Below are positions 36,896-48,067 of a DNA stretch of 64,000 nucleotides, one piece after another. How positions within the stretch are numbered: the stretch's first letter is position 1; every line of letters begins with the position of its first letter. Both the position numbers and the translations under genes were made by a program. The DNA comes from Desulfuromonadaceae bacterium. GTDB lineage: Bacteria; Desulfobacterota; Desulfuromonadia; Geobacterales; Pseudopelobacteraceae. The notes beneath the pieces are model-generated. The model was given only the letters and a program-made list of their open reading frames with translations, had not been told where the DNA came from and did no database searches. The stretch is taken from contig JAQTZV010000001.1 of NCBI GenBank assembly GCA_028687585.1, forward strand, positions 1 through 64,000, written 5' to 3'.

Positions 36896-37345
36896 ATGAT
36901 CAGAAAAGCACAGATTGCGGATGTAAAGAATATCCAGAAGCTGCTGATGACATTTGCTAATCGGGGCGACATGCTCTCCCGGTCACTGTCGGAATTATAT
37001 GAATCGTTACGCGACTTTTACGTGATTGAAGAGGATGGTGTTATTCTGGGTACAGCCGCGCTGCATATCGTATGGGATGATCTTGCCGAGGTGCGCTCCG
37101 TCGCAGTGATGGAGGATTCCGGCCGGAAGGGAATCGGCGGTCGACTCGTGCAGGCATGCATCGCTGAAGCGCGCGAAATCGGTTTGAAGCGGATCTTCTG
37201 CCTGACCTATAAACCGGATTTTTTCGGTAAGCATGGTTTTCGCCTGGTGGATAAATCTGAATTGCCGCACAAGGTGTGGGGAGACTGCATAAAATGTCCG
37301 AAATTCCCGGATTGTGATGAAAACGCGATGATACTGGATCTGTAA
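36896..37345 (+). CDS. GNAT N-acetyltransferase, probable short N-acetylglutamate synthase
   Basis: A 149-residue single-domain GNAT protein. MIRKAQIADVKNIQKLLMTF starts the fold. The acetyl-CoA loop is GRKGIGGRLVQACI. CLTYKPDFFGKHGFRLVDK and the C-terminal KCPKFPDCDENAM with its cysteines resemble the short ArgA-like acetyltransferases of delta-proteobacteria. That role, the first step of arginine synthesis, is inferred. It lies 14 bases after ybaK. Confidence 0.78.
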   Translation: MIRKAQIADVKNIQKLLMTFANRGDMLSRSLSELYESLRDFYVIEEDGVILGTAALHIVWDDLAEVRSVAVMEDSGRKGIGGRLVQACIAEAREIGLKRIFCLTYKPDFFGKHGFRLVDKSELPHKVWGDCIKCPKFPDCDENAMILDL

Positions 37346-37418
37346 CATACTTGGTCAAGCCCCTTGTCACCTTGAACTTTGTTCTAACCCTCAAACCCTA
37401 ACCCCTAAAGGAGCCCAC

Positions 37419-37922
37419 ATGTCAACACACGCACTGGTAAAAACAGGTGATGTTTCAAAGAACGACGAACTGATCCAGTTGGTCAGCTTCATGCTGGCTG
37501 AAGAGGAGTATGGAGTAGAAGTGTTGAAGGTACGCGAAATCATCCGTATGCCGACTATCACCAAGATGCCCAATGTCCCTTCGCATGTTGAGGGGATCAT
37601 CAACCTGCGCGGCAAAGTCATCCCGATCATCTCCATGCGCAGGCGTTTCAACCTGATGGAGAATGAAAACAGCAGTCAGACCCGCATTATCATCATGGAT
37701 GTCTGCGGCACGCTGAACGGCTTCATTGTCGACTCCGTCTCGGAAGTCATCCGCATCCACAGCAGCGAGATTCAACCGCCACCGGCAATGATGCGCTCCG
37801 GCGGCATAGAGCAGGAGTTCATTACCGGCGTTTTTAACCACGCCGAGCGCTTGCTGATTATCATGGATATTGACCGGATGTTTTCAGATGATGAGCGGGA
37901 AAGCTTTGGTGAGATAGAGTAA
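37419..37922 (+). CDS. cheW: chemotaxis coupling protein CheW
   Basis: 167 residues with AAAGGAGCC upstream. The SH3-like CheW fold is clear: LIQLVSFMLAEEEYGVEVLKV, IIRMPTITKMPNVPSHVEGI and INLRGKVIPIISMRRRF, then VDSVSEVIRI and FITGVFNHAERLLIIMDIDR. CheW couples chemoreceptors to CheA. No chemoreceptor or cheA is adjacent; the next plus-strand gene is a hybrid kinase. Confidence 0.95.
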   Translation: MSTHALVKTGDVSKNDELIQLVSFMLAEEEYGVEVLKVREIIRMPTITKMPNVPSHVEGIINLRGKVIPIISMRRRFNLMENENSSQTRIIIMDVCGTLNGFIVDSVSEVIRIHSSEIQPPPAMMRSGGIEQEFITGVFNHAERLLIIMDIDRMFSDDERESFGEIE

Positions 37923-37930
37923 ATTTTTTC

Positions 37931-37946
37931 TACAGTAACTACTGTA
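37931..37946. promoter_or_regulatory. short palindrome after cheW
   Basis: TACAGTA (37931-37937), two bases, TACTGTA (37940-37946) form a perfect inverted repeat. It may be an operator for the kinase gene that follows or a weak transcript end. The 196 bases between cheW and the kinase gene hold nothing else that I can assign. Confidence 0.35.
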
Positions 37947-38118
37947 ATCAGCCAATCAACGGACTTGCTCGAATTCATTTCGTCACGCTTGATGAAATCA
38001 GCGTTATCGTTTTGCGTAACGATGTCGTTTTTTGGGTCAAACATTTCAGGTTCACGGTTGAACTCCGCAAAAACTACGGTATAGTTTCGTCAATGTATCA
38101 GTTTCTGAGGAGTCTCAC

Positions 38119-40971
<2,853 letters not shown>

Positions 40972-40999
40972 AGACCCTCTGGGGCCTGAAAGGAAAACC

Positions 41000-42643
41000 A
41001 TGGATAAACGCTACAGAATTCTCGCTGTGGATGATGAGTATGTTAACACTCAGCTTATCAAATCTGTTCTACATGTTGAGTATGACATTCTTACAGCAAT
41101 TAACGGACACGAGGCCATAGCCCTGGTCAAACAGTACAAGCCCGACCTGATTCTTCTGGATGTGATGATGCCGGATCTGAGCGGCTTTGATGTATGTAGG
41201 ATCATCAGGGCAGATGCGGTGTTTGACGCTATTCCGGTTATCTTCCTGACGGCACTGGACAGTCAGGAAGGAGAACTGCAGGGGCTTGAACTCGGCGGTA
41301 TTGATTATCTGACCAAACCGGTAAATCTGGAATTGCTCAAACTGCGGGTACGCAATCATCTGGCAATGAAGGAACAGCGGGATCAGCTGGCTCGCCAGAA
41401 GGCGGAACTGGAGGTGGCGCTGGCAGAACTGGAAGTGCAGAATGAACGGCAACGTGTGACGGATGCAGAGAAGCGCATGTTTGAACAGCAATACCAGCAA
41501 GCACAGAAGCTTGAGAGCCTCGGTGTGCTGGCTGGAGGTATCGCCCATGATTTTAACAATATTCTGGCAATTATCATCGGGTATTGCGGTCTGACAAAAA
41601 TTGATTACGAAAAAGCTGAGATCAATATCAGTCACATAGAAAAGGCCGCTGAGCGTGCCGCTTCACTCTGCAGTCAGATGCTGGCCTACGCCGGGAAAGC
41701 CCAATTTATCGTGACTCAGGTCAATATGACGGCTCTGGTGAATGAGATGGTCGCCATGATGAAGGCAACCACGAAACAGAATGTGGTCATCATTTCTGAC
41801 CTTTCAGCCAATCTCCCCCCCCTCATGGGCGATGCCAGCCAACTCCGGCAGATCGTCATGAATCTGATTGTTAATGCTGCGGAGGCCATAGGAGATTCTC
41901 AGGGGGTAATCAAGGTCTCGTTGACAGAGGCGGTTTTCACCGTGGGACAGGGGGAGAAGGATCACCTCGGCACACTTATTCCGGCGGGCTGCTATATCTG
42001 TCTGGAAATATCGGATACCGGATGCGGAATGGATGAGGAAACAAAACGGCGAATATTCGAGCCGTTCTACACCACCAAATTTTCAGGGCGCGGCCTGGGG
42101 ATGTCGGCAACCTTGGGTATCATCACTGCGCATAAGGGAGCGTTGCAGCTTTACAGCAGACAGGGGCATGGGTCAGCTTTCAAAATTTATCTGCCGGCTC
42201 AAAACAGTGACGCCGCCGATACGGAAACGCTACGGCAGGCAGTTCCGGCCCCATGGCAGGGAAGCGGCACAATATTGCTGGTTGAGGATGAAGAGCAGGT
42301 TATGCAAGTCGCCAGAGACATGCTTGAAGCGCTCGGATTCACAGTCGTTGAAGCATGCAACGGCAAGGATGCGCTGTCGATATACCGGAAAAACGCTTCA
42401 GACATCATGCTGGTGGTGACGGATATCGGTATGCCGATTATGGATGGATATGCGTTATTCCGTGAGCTGAAAACAGTGAATCCATCGTTGCCGATTATTA
42501 TCTCCAGTGGTTACGGGGATGCGGAAGTAATCTCGAAGATCGCACATGCCGATATTGCCGGGTTATTCAGTAAGCCGTACAATTTTGATAAAATGCGGGA
42601 AGTGCTGCAGAGTGTTGTAGCGCCGATTAAATGTAGTACATAA
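41000..42643 (+). CDS. soluble hybrid histidine kinase: receiver-kinase-receiver
   Basis: 547 residues from ATG 41000 behind AAAGGAAAACC; the frame open from 40943 lies inside the repeat array and is rejected. The N-terminal receiver (about 5-125) has D54 in LLDVMMP. A coiled-coil leads to a NtrB-like kinase with H183 in GGIAHDFNNILAI and MNLIVNAAEAIGD, DTGCGMDEETK and GRGLGMSATLGI. A second receiver (about 425-545) has D475 in VVTDIGMPIMDGY. It probably works with the preceding hybrid kinase in one phosphorelay. Its 3' end overlaps the Rrf2 gene on the other strand by 17 bases. Confidence 0.92.
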   Translation: MDKRYRILAVDDEYVNTQLIKSVLHVEYDILTAINGHEAIALVKQYKPDLILLDVMMPDLSGFDVCRIIRADAVFDAIPVIFLTALDSQEGELQGLELGGIDYLTKPVNLELLKLRVRNHLAMKEQRDQLARQKAELEVALAELEVQNERQRVTDAEKRMFEQQYQQAQKLESLGVLAGGIAHDFNNILAIIIGYCGLTKIDYEKAEINISHIEKAAERAASLCSQMLAYAGKAQFIVTQVNMTALVNEMVAMMKATTKQNVVIISDLSANLPPLMGDASQLRQIVMNLIVNAAEAIGDSQGVIKVSLTEAVFTVGQGEKDHLGTLIPAGCYICLEISDTGCGMDEETKRRIFEPFYTTKFSGRGLGMSATLGIITAHKGALQLYSRQGHGSAFKIYLPAQNSDAADTETLRQAVPAPWQGSGTILLVEDEEQVMQVARDMLEALGFTVVEACNGKDALSIYRKNASDIMLVVTDIGMPIMDGYALFRELKTVNPSLPIIISSGYGDAEVISKIAHADIAGLFSKPYNFDKMREVLQSVVAPIKCST

Positions 42644-43103
42644 CGCGGTGATCGACTTCGTTTTTAATGCCCATTTCATGTGCCCGCTGACAGAGTGTCT
42701 GCAAGGTCATGCCGCCAAATAGAGAGTCAAGCAGGGAGTTGGCTTCAGCCCAGACCGTCTGGGTAATGCATTTTCCTTCAAAGGGACATTCTGCTTTCCG
42801 GCGGAGTTTTTTTGGCGTGGCTCCTGCGCAGTCAACCAGCAGCACATCCTGCTCGGTAGCATTCAAAATTTCCAGCACGGTAATTTCATCCGGTTTACGC
42901 GACAGAGAATATCCGCCCTGTGGTCCTCGTTTGCTCTTCAAGAGGCCGGCTCGCTTCAAATTCTGGAAAATCTGTTCCAGGTATCGGGGGGAGATCTGCT
43001 GGCGGCGGGAAATGTCCTGAATCTGCGCAGACTCGGGGCCGCAGTTGTAAGCAATATCGAACATGGCTCGTAAGCCGTATCTGCTTTTTGTAGAGAGGCG
43101 CAT
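42627..43103 (-). CDS. Rrf2-family transcriptional regulator (IscR-like)
   Basis: 158 residues. The winged helix opens MRLSTKSRYGLRAMFDIAYN. DISRRQQISPRYLEQIFQ is the recognition region, and GPQGGYSLSRKPDEI the wing. Three cysteines occur in the ligand loop (VDCAG, AECPFEGKCIT), as in IscR proteins that bind [2Fe-2S], with spacing somewhat different from IscR. It could sense iron-sulfur or redox state. A good promoter precedes it (43139-43167). ComF and LUD genes lie upstream on the same strand. Confidence 0.88.
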   Translation of the reverse strand: MRLSTKSRYGLRAMFDIAYNCGPESAQIQDISRRQQISPRYLEQIFQNLKRAGLLKSKRGPQGGYSLSRKPDEITVLEILNATEQDVLLVDCAGATPKKLRRKAECPFEGKCITQTVWAEANSLLDSLFGGMTLQTLCQRAHEMGIKNEVDHRVMYYI

Positions 43104-43138
43104 TCTGTTACTCCATTATGTAGATTTAATTTATCAAA

Positions 43139-43167
43139 CAAATACGGAAGTAGACCGCGATTGTCAA
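43139..43167 (-). promoter_or_regulatory. sigma70-type promoter of the Rrf2 regulator
   Basis: Read on the minus strand: TTGACA (43167-43162), exactly 17 bases, then TATTTG (43144-43139). It lies 35 bases before the start codon. AT-rich palindromic sequence just downstream (TTTGATAAATTAAAT) could be the regulator's own binding site. It is one of the best promoter matches in the window. Confidence 0.65.
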
Positions 43168-43206
43168 GAAAAAACCTGTCGGACCGGGGGAGATTTTAGG
43201 GTAAGA

Positions 43207-43938
43207 CTATCTGGCTGTGCGTGCGATCGTAATCGCTATTACAACATCCGCCCCCGCTTTTTTCAACTCTTTGGCGCACTCGTCCATCGTGCTGCCCGTT
43301 GTCATCACATCATCCAGTAACAGAATCCTTTTGCCTTCGACACGTTCAGGTTTTTTGACCGAAAAAGCCCCTTTGACATTTACCCTGCGCTCTGCTGCCG
43401 AGAGTTCAATCTGAGGCTCCGTTGCGCGCGTCCTGGCGAGAGCATCCGGTACCATAGGCAGCGCGAGCCGGTGCGACAGTATATTCCCAAGAAGCACCGC
43501 CTGGTTAAAACCACGCTGTCGCAGACGTGATCGATGCAACGGGACAGGAACAATGAGGTTCAGATTATGATCTGTCGGGACTCCGCTTACTCCTTCAAGG
43601 GCAAGAAGCGCAAGCGGGAAGCGCAGGTATGTGTGCCGATTGTATTTAAAGGCGTGGATCAAATCTCGAATGGGGCCTTCATAGAGAAAGTGTGCTCGGG
43701 CGGCATCAAAATGAGGTGGCTGAATACTGCATGCACTGCAGCGGTGGTCGTCGCCGGCTCCGATGAAAGGAATGCCGCAGCGGGAGCAGAGCGGCGATGA
43801 CACAAGCGGTAAGTGATCGTGGCATGTCTGGCAGATATGGAGTGTGTCTGCGTTTGGAATGAAGGAATGGCAGATGTGGCAGATAGGGGGAAGAATAACA
43901 TCAAGCAGCGCATTAAAGAACTGCTTGATGACACCCAT
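43207..43938 (-). CDS. ComF-family phosphoribosyltransferase-like protein
   Basis: 243 residues. The N-terminal zinc site is CHICH...CQTCHDHLP...CSRCGIPF...HRCSAC. The type I phosphoribosyltransferase fold follows, with LIVPVPLHRSRLRQRGFNQA and the PRPP loop ILLLDDVMTTGSTMDECA. ComF proteins act in DNA uptake or are of unknown role. The start directly follows the stop of the LUD gene by one base, so they form an operon with the PPIase gene. Confidence 0.9.
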   Translation of the reverse strand: MGVIKQFFNALLDVILPPICHICHSFIPNADTLHICQTCHDHLPLVSSPLCSRCGIPFIGAGDDHRCSACSIQPPHFDAARAHFLYEGPIRDLIHAFKYNRHTYLRFPLALLALEGVSGVPTDHNLNLIVPVPLHRSRLRQRGFNQAVLLGNILSHRLALPMVPDALARTRATEPQIELSAAERRVNVKGAFSVKKPERVEGKRILLLDDVMTTGSTMDECAKELKKAGADVVIAITIARTAR

Positions 43939-44592
43939 CTAAAAGCCCATGTCTGAGTTGACTACCAGTACGTGCATATCCGTAATGCGCGGTTTGCGGT
44001 CGATAATGGTGGTGACCCGGCAGAGGCGGTCCGGAGAGTTGCAATTGCTGCAAAAGCCGGTGGAGGCGCAGGGGGTTTTGAAATTGAGGCGTTTTGAATT
44101 TGGCGGAGTCGCCCAGGCCTTGACCCGTGCGATAGCATCCTGTGGTGTGCCGTCAACCAGTTTGTTGCGGCCGGCGACGACAATTACCTTTCGTGGCCCG
44201 AAGAACATAGCCGCCACCCGGTTACCTGTGGCATCGATGTTGACCAGTTCACCGTTCAGGGTCAGCGCGTTGCAGCCGGAGAGAAACAGATCACAGGTCA
44301 ACTGCCGACGCATGATGTCGATCTTCTCTTCACGGCTAAAAGCAGGTGACCCATGGTTGAGAATCTCTTTCCCCTGTTCACGCAGTATCTGCTCAACTCC
44401 CAGAGATACAATTGACATTGAACCGCCGAAGCCGACGGTCACCGCATCTTCAGCAGCGGAGATGATGTAGTCGGCAGCATCCTGCGGGGTAGGGCAGTAG
44501 AACGCGGTGAATTCGTTTTTTTCAAGCGACGCTACCGCTTTGCGGCACTTCTGCTCATGCGACCAGGTGAAAAGCTCTTCCGGCATTCCCAT
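43939..44592 (-). CDS. LUD-domain (LutC/YkgG-like) protein
   Basis: 217 residues. The LUD domain (PF02589) is seen in VTVGFGGSMSIVSLGVEQIL, LFLSGCNALTLNGELVNID and GPRKVIVVAGRNKLVDG, which is the conserved thiol-rich block. CASTGFCSNCNSPDRLCRV near the C-terminus has extra cysteines that might hold a metal. LutC proteins help lactate oxidation; isolated LUD proteins like this have no proven role. It lies 9 bases after the PPIase gene. Confidence 0.85.
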   Translation of the reverse strand: MGMPEELFTWSHEQKCRKAVASLEKNEFTAFYCPTPQDAADYIISAAEDAVTVGFGGSMSIVSLGVEQILREQGKEILNHGSPAFSREEKIDIMRRQLTCDLFLSGCNALTLNGELVNIDATGNRVAAMFFGPRKVIVVAGRNKLVDGTPQDAIARVKAWATPPNSKRLNFKTPCASTGFCSNCNSPDRLCRVTTIIDRKPRITDMHVLVVNSDMGF

Positions 44593-44601
44593 GACAATCT
44601 C

Positions 44602-45177
44602 CTACTTCACGATTTTGACGGATTTGATGGTGACCGCTTCAACCGGAACGTTCTGGAATACCGAATTTTTCCTGGTTTGCGGAGTTGATACGATCTTGTC
44701 AACGACATCCATACCTTCCACCACTTTGCCGAATACGGCATAGCCGAAACCGTCCGGATTGGGTTTGTTGAGGGAGTTGTTGTTGGCTACATTGATGAAA
44801 AACTGGGAAGTGGCGCTATTCGGATCGCCGGAACGGGCCATTGAAAGCGTGCCGCGGTCGTTTTTCAGGCCGTTGTCCGCTTCATTCTTGATCGGTGGCA
44901 GATTACCCGGCTTTGGAGTGAGGTTTGCCGTCAAGCCCCCCCCCTGAACCATGAAACCGGGGATAACGCGGTGGAACGTGGTGCCGCTGTAGTAGCCGCT
45001 TTTTGTATAGTCGAGAAAGTTTTTAACGCTGATCGGCGCCTCTTTTTCGAACAGCTCAATTTTAATGTTCCCGAGGCTGGTTTCCATGGTAACGAACGGG
45101 TTCTTTTTTCCTTCCGCACAGACAATTCCAGCCACAAAGCAGATCAGTGCTACGGCGCTCAACATCTTTTTAAACAT
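44602..45177 (-). CDS. periplasmic cyclophilin-type peptidyl-prolyl isomerase
   Basis: 191 residues from ATG 45177 behind CCGGAGG; the longer frame to 45216 is rejected. A signal peptide (MFKKMLSAVALICFVAGIVC, cleavage near CAEGKK) is followed by the cyclophilin fold: FHRVIPGFMVQGGG, MARSGDPNSATSQFFINV and YAVFGKVVEGMDVVDKI. Catalytic Arg and the hydrophobic pocket are intact. It should catalyse proline isomerisation in the periplasm. Confidence 0.94.
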   Translation of the reverse strand: MFKKMLSAVALICFVAGIVCAEGKKNPFVTMETSLGNIKIELFEKEAPISVKNFLDYTKSGYYSGTTFHRVIPGFMVQGGGLTANLTPKPGNLPPIKNEADNGLKNDRGTLSMARSGDPNSATSQFFINVANNNSLNKPNPDGFGYAVFGKVVEGMDVVDKIVSTPQTRKNSVFQNVPVEAVTIKSVKIVK

Positions 45178-45297
45178 GACAACCTCCGGAGATATTTTCT
45201 GAATTACGGCGGGCACTATACGTCAGACCGACCTGAAAATCAACCTAACCCGGACAAGCCGGAAACATAGATGCCGTGAAAATTTTTGTTTTTGTCG

Positions 45298-45394
45298 TTA
45301 TCCGTTGTTATCCCTTTTATCCCTGTTAAGTACAGGTTTTGCGTTTAACTACAAAGGCTTTTTTACAGGGATAAAGAAAGATAAAGGCGGATAA
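45298..45394. repeat. long imperfect inverted repeat upstream of the PPIase gene
   Basis: The arm TTATCCGTTGTTATCCC (45298 onward, continuing to TTTATCCCTGT at 45326) is complementary to the arm ACAGGGATAAAGAAAGATAA...GGCGGATAA (45365-45394). About 26 of 32 positions pair. It could form a large hairpin between hemH and the PPIase gene. It looks like a REP-type element built on TTATCC units. Confidence 0.65.
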
Positions 45395-45446
45395 AACCTT
45401 TAAGCATAAAGACAATTAACCCTTTTAAAAATTAATTTAACTACAA

Positions 45447-46415
45447 TTATGACTTTGCCGGGTTTATGGAAACACCCCGCACCAGTTCCGTCAGGCATTG
45501 GATAAACAGCGGCGAGCTGTTGAGTGATTCCATGCGGCGGAACGTGGTAATGCCGAGGTGCTCTGCAACTTCGCGATATTCAATGTCGATTTCATGCAGC
45601 GTTTCAATATGATCCGAGACAAAGGAAAGCGGCACCATTAAAACATCGGTGTGTCCGGCTGCGGCGATTTCCTTCAGCTTGTCGCCGGTGGATGGTTCCA
45701 GCCATTTGACCGGGCCGGCGCGGGACTGGAAGGCGAGATGGTGCGAAACGTCGCCAAGTTGTGCCATGATCAGGCGTACCGTTGCCTGAATATGATCAAG
45801 GTAGGGATCGCCGTCGGCGATGAATGACTGCGGTAGGGAATGGGCCGAGAAAAAGAGCTGAACCGTGGAGCGATCGGCGAATGCTGCTAATGACTGCTCA
45901 ATCTTTTCGACCAGCGCGTTAATATAGAGCGGCTGATCGAAAAACTGGCGTACGGAGAGCAGCTCAAATTTCATGGGGCGTGCTTTCAACGAGCGTTCCA
46001 GGTCATTAAAGCTTGATCCGGATGTGGCACGCGAATAATGTGGGTAGAGCGAGACCGCAATGATTCGTCTGATACCCTCCTTCTCAATGGCTGCCAACGC
46101 TTCAGGAGCAAACGGATGCCAGTAGCGCATGGCGACAAAGCAGCGATACGAGTCTCCCAATGAGGCTTCAAGCGCTTCCGCCTGCTGCTCCGTTAATTCT
46201 CGCAGCGGGGACTTGCCGCCGATTTGACGGTAGTTGTCGGCACTCTTTGGCGCCCGTTTTTTCACAATTCTTTTGGCAATAAACGGCTGTAAAAAAGCCG
46301 GCCCGATTTTGATGATATCGCGGTCGGAAAAAAGGTTGTAGAGAAACGGCCCAACTGATTCCAGCGAATCGGGACCGCCCATCTGAAGTAGTATTACGGC
46401 GGTTTTTTCAGACAT
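45447..46415 (-). CDS. hemH: ferrochelatase
   Basis: 322 residues. [19 protein letters not shown] opens the protein, a classic HemH start. [17 protein letters not shown] carries the conserved metal-binding histidine, and [20 protein letters not shown] is the second signature with the conserved Glu. HemH inserts Fe2+ into protoporphyrin IX, the last step of the classical heme pathway. It lies 3 bases after the cupin gene. Confidence 0.95.
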   Translation of the reverse strand: MSEKTAVILLQMGGPDSLESVGPFLYNLFSDRDIIKIGPAFLQPFIAKRIVKKRAPKSADNYRQIGGKSPLRELTEQQAEALEASLGDSYRCFVAMRYWHPFAPEALAAIEKEGIRRIIAVSLYPHYSRATSGSSFNDLERSLKARPMKFELLSVRQFFDQPLYINALVEKIEQSLAAFADRSTVQLFFSAHSLPQSFIADGDPYLDHIQATVRLIMAQLGDVSHHLAFQSRAGPVKWLEPSTGDKLKEIAAAGHTDVLMVPLSFVSDHIETLHEIDIEYREVAEHLGITTFRRMESLNSSPLFIQCLTELVRGVSINPAKS

Positions 46416-46418
46416 AAC

Positions 46419-46736
46419 CTACGACCGTATCATGACCAGCAGCATTTTAAACGGCTTGATCGCTTTCAGTTCGTGGGGAATAGTGGCCGGCATGATTATC
46501 ATCTGCCCGGCGGTAACCGTCTGTGCTTCGCCATTGATGGTTACTTCGGCTTCGCCGTCAACTACCTGCACAAAGGCATCATACGGTACGGTATGCTCGC
46601 TTAAGCCCTGACCGGCACCGAATGAAAACATGGTCACCGTGCCGACTTTTTTATCGATCAGCGTCTTGCTGACGACCGATCCCTCGTGATAGGCAACAAG
46701 ATCGCTTAATGTTAACGCATTTCCAATCAATTCCAT
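46419..46736 (-). CDS. small cupin-domain protein
   Basis: 105 residues from ATG 46736 (GAAGGAGCGAGT upstream); the frame open to 46775 has no ribosome site. The cupin folds are FSFGAGQGLSEHTVPYDAFV and GEAQTVTAGQMIIMPATIPH, with metal-binding His and Glu positions only partly kept. It may bind a small ligand or metal. It overlaps no gene and is followed 3 bases later by hemH, suggesting a heme- or redox-related role, which is inference. Confidence 0.85.
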   Translation of the reverse strand: MELIGNALTLSDLVAYHEGSVVSKTLIDKKVGTVTMFSFGAGQGLSEHTVPYDAFVQVVDGEAEVTINGEAQTVTAGQMIIMPATIPHELKAIKPFKMLLVMIRS

Positions 46737-46790
46737 ACTCGCTCCTTCACCATAGTCGTTAAATTTGCTTGCCATAGTAGCGCATCAGCA

Positions 46791-46826
46791 GAAAAAAACA
46801 AAGGCGGAAAACCGAAGTCTTCCGCC
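46791..46826 (-). terminator. intrinsic terminator downstream of the recombinase gene
   Basis: GGCGGAA (46803-46809) and TTCCGCC (46820-46826) form a 7-base stem with a 10-base loop. On the minus strand it is followed by TTTGTTTTTTTC. It should stop transcripts coming from the recombinase gene before they reach the cupin-hemH operon. Confidence 0.7.
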
Positions 46827-46908
46827 CATGTGCGTGTCTATGTGACAATTATATTACCAGCTGCGAGGTTCTACCGGTCTAGTACATGCCGCCTAATATT
46901 TTATAACT

Positions 46909-46970
46909 AGCATATATGCTTGATGTTATACAATGTTACTCGTTAAAATACCGTATAATAGACCGTATAA
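46909..46970. repeat. palindrome and paired direct repeats near the recombinase 3' end
   Basis: AGCATATATGCT (46909-46920) is a perfect 12-base palindrome. ACCGTATAA occurs at 46950-46958 and again at 46962-46970. They lie between the terminator and the recombinase stop. They might mark an integration or recombination junction, but nothing shows this directly. Confidence 0.4.
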
Positions 46971-46979
46971 ATCAGGAAG

Positions 46980-47537
46980 CTATGGTGCTTTTCCATTCTT
47001 CATGATCCGGTATACGCTGGCGACTCCTATTCCAATTTCATCCGCTACAGCTTGCTTGGTCTTGCCCAGGCCTATCAAATCCATAACTTTGGCGCTCTGC
47101 TCCATGGCCGTTGGTTTGCGTCCTTTGTAGGCTCCGGCATCTTTGGCAATACGAATTCCTTCCCGTTGGCGTTCTAACATCATTTCCCGTTCAAACTGCC
47201 CAATTGCGGCCAACATGGAAAGCATCAGTTTTCCGGTAGGGGTAGACGTGTCCAAATTGATATTAAGCACTTTGAAGGCAACCTTCTTTGCTTCCAGGGC
47301 TTCAACGATCTCAAGCAGATGTTTTGTGCTGCGGGCAATACGATCTAGCTTGCAGACAACAACGGTGTCGCCTTCTCTAACATAATCAATCATGGCCGCC
47401 AATTGTGGCCGATCCTGTTTCACGCCGCTGGCCTTCTCCTTGTATATCTTGTCTATCCCTTGGCTTTGGAGCTGTTCAAGTTGTGCAGTCAATTCCTGGC
47501 CTTCTGTGCTCACTCTTGCGTAACCGATAGTTGCCAT
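46980..47537 (-). CDS. serine recombinase (resolvase/invertase family)
   Basis: 185 residues from ATG 47537, with a GGGGGG ribosome site; the frame open to 47600 is not preferred. The catalytic serine is S10 in MATIGYARVSTEGQ. CKLDRIARSTKHLLEIV and GQFEREMMLERQREGI are further resolvase signatures. The C-terminal helix-turn-helix is KTKQAVADEIGIGVASVYRI. Length fits a Tn3-type resolvase or invertase. It marks the left end of the accessory island and may act on repeats at 47560-47676. Confidence 0.92.
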   Translation of the reverse strand: MATIGYARVSTEGQELTAQLEQLQSQGIDKIYKEKASGVKQDRPQLAAMIDYVREGDTVVVCKLDRIARSTKHLLEIVEALEAKKVAFKVLNINLDTSTPTGKLMLSMLAAIGQFEREMMLERQREGIRIAKDAGAYKGRKPTAMEQSAKVMDLIGLGKTKQAVADEIGIGVASVYRIMKNGKAP

Positions 47538-47870
47538 ATCAAACCCCCCTGAAGATTTACTATCAATAGCTATAAAGATATTATGATAATAATCTATCAA
47601 AAGTCAATAAGCAATTTCATTGATAGACAAATCGGGTTGCTTTTGATTCTATCGCTAGGGCATGGCCTATTGATAGATGTTGTGCAGATGGTGCCTGAAT
47701 GAATAAATAATCGGATTGCTTTTTTAATGAAGACTAATTTCCGTATTATTCCATACAATTTCCTGCTATAAAATCACAGCTCCGCGCGTGCTCTAGGGAT
47801 GGACTGGGCAGTGCCTGTACGCCACATACATGCATGGCGATAAAATTTCCTTTTAGTCTGGAACTCGACT
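47538..47870. other. region with four TTGATAG-type repeats: candidate recombinase res site
   Basis: CTATCAA occurs at 47560-47566 and 47594-47600, and its complement TTGATAG at 47620-47626 and 47670-47676, all just upstream of the recombinase gene. Such repeated inverted boxes beside a resolvase gene usually form a res or regulatory site. The remaining bases to 47870 are AT-rich without a gene. Confidence 0.5.
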
Positions 47871-48026
47871 TTGAAAACGCAAAAATACTCCGTAAACCAG
47901 CACCTGATTGAAACTGTCTTTGCCTGGGTCAACTCCGGCGAAATTGCCATCCCCGAAATCCAGCGCCCATTCGTATGGGACGCCACCGAAGTGTGCGTCC
48001 TGATGGACTCGCTCTATCAGGGCTAA
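47871..48026 (+). pseudogene. N-terminal fragment of a DUF262 (GmrSD-like) gene
   Basis: Only 51 residues: it begins at a TTG and reads [19 protein letters not shown], then [15 protein letters not shown] and LMDSLYQG before a stop at 48024-48026. IPExQRPFVW is the DUF262 signature; in complete proteins the text after DSLYxG continues for several hundred residues. DUF262 proteins are nucleases or NTPases of GmrSD-type restriction. The matching C-terminal end seems to lie at 48915-49034, on the other side of a UDG-like gene. Confidence 0.7.
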
Positions 48027-48067
48027 TTCTGCATATTTCGATGTGTTATGATTTTTGGGAGGTTATA

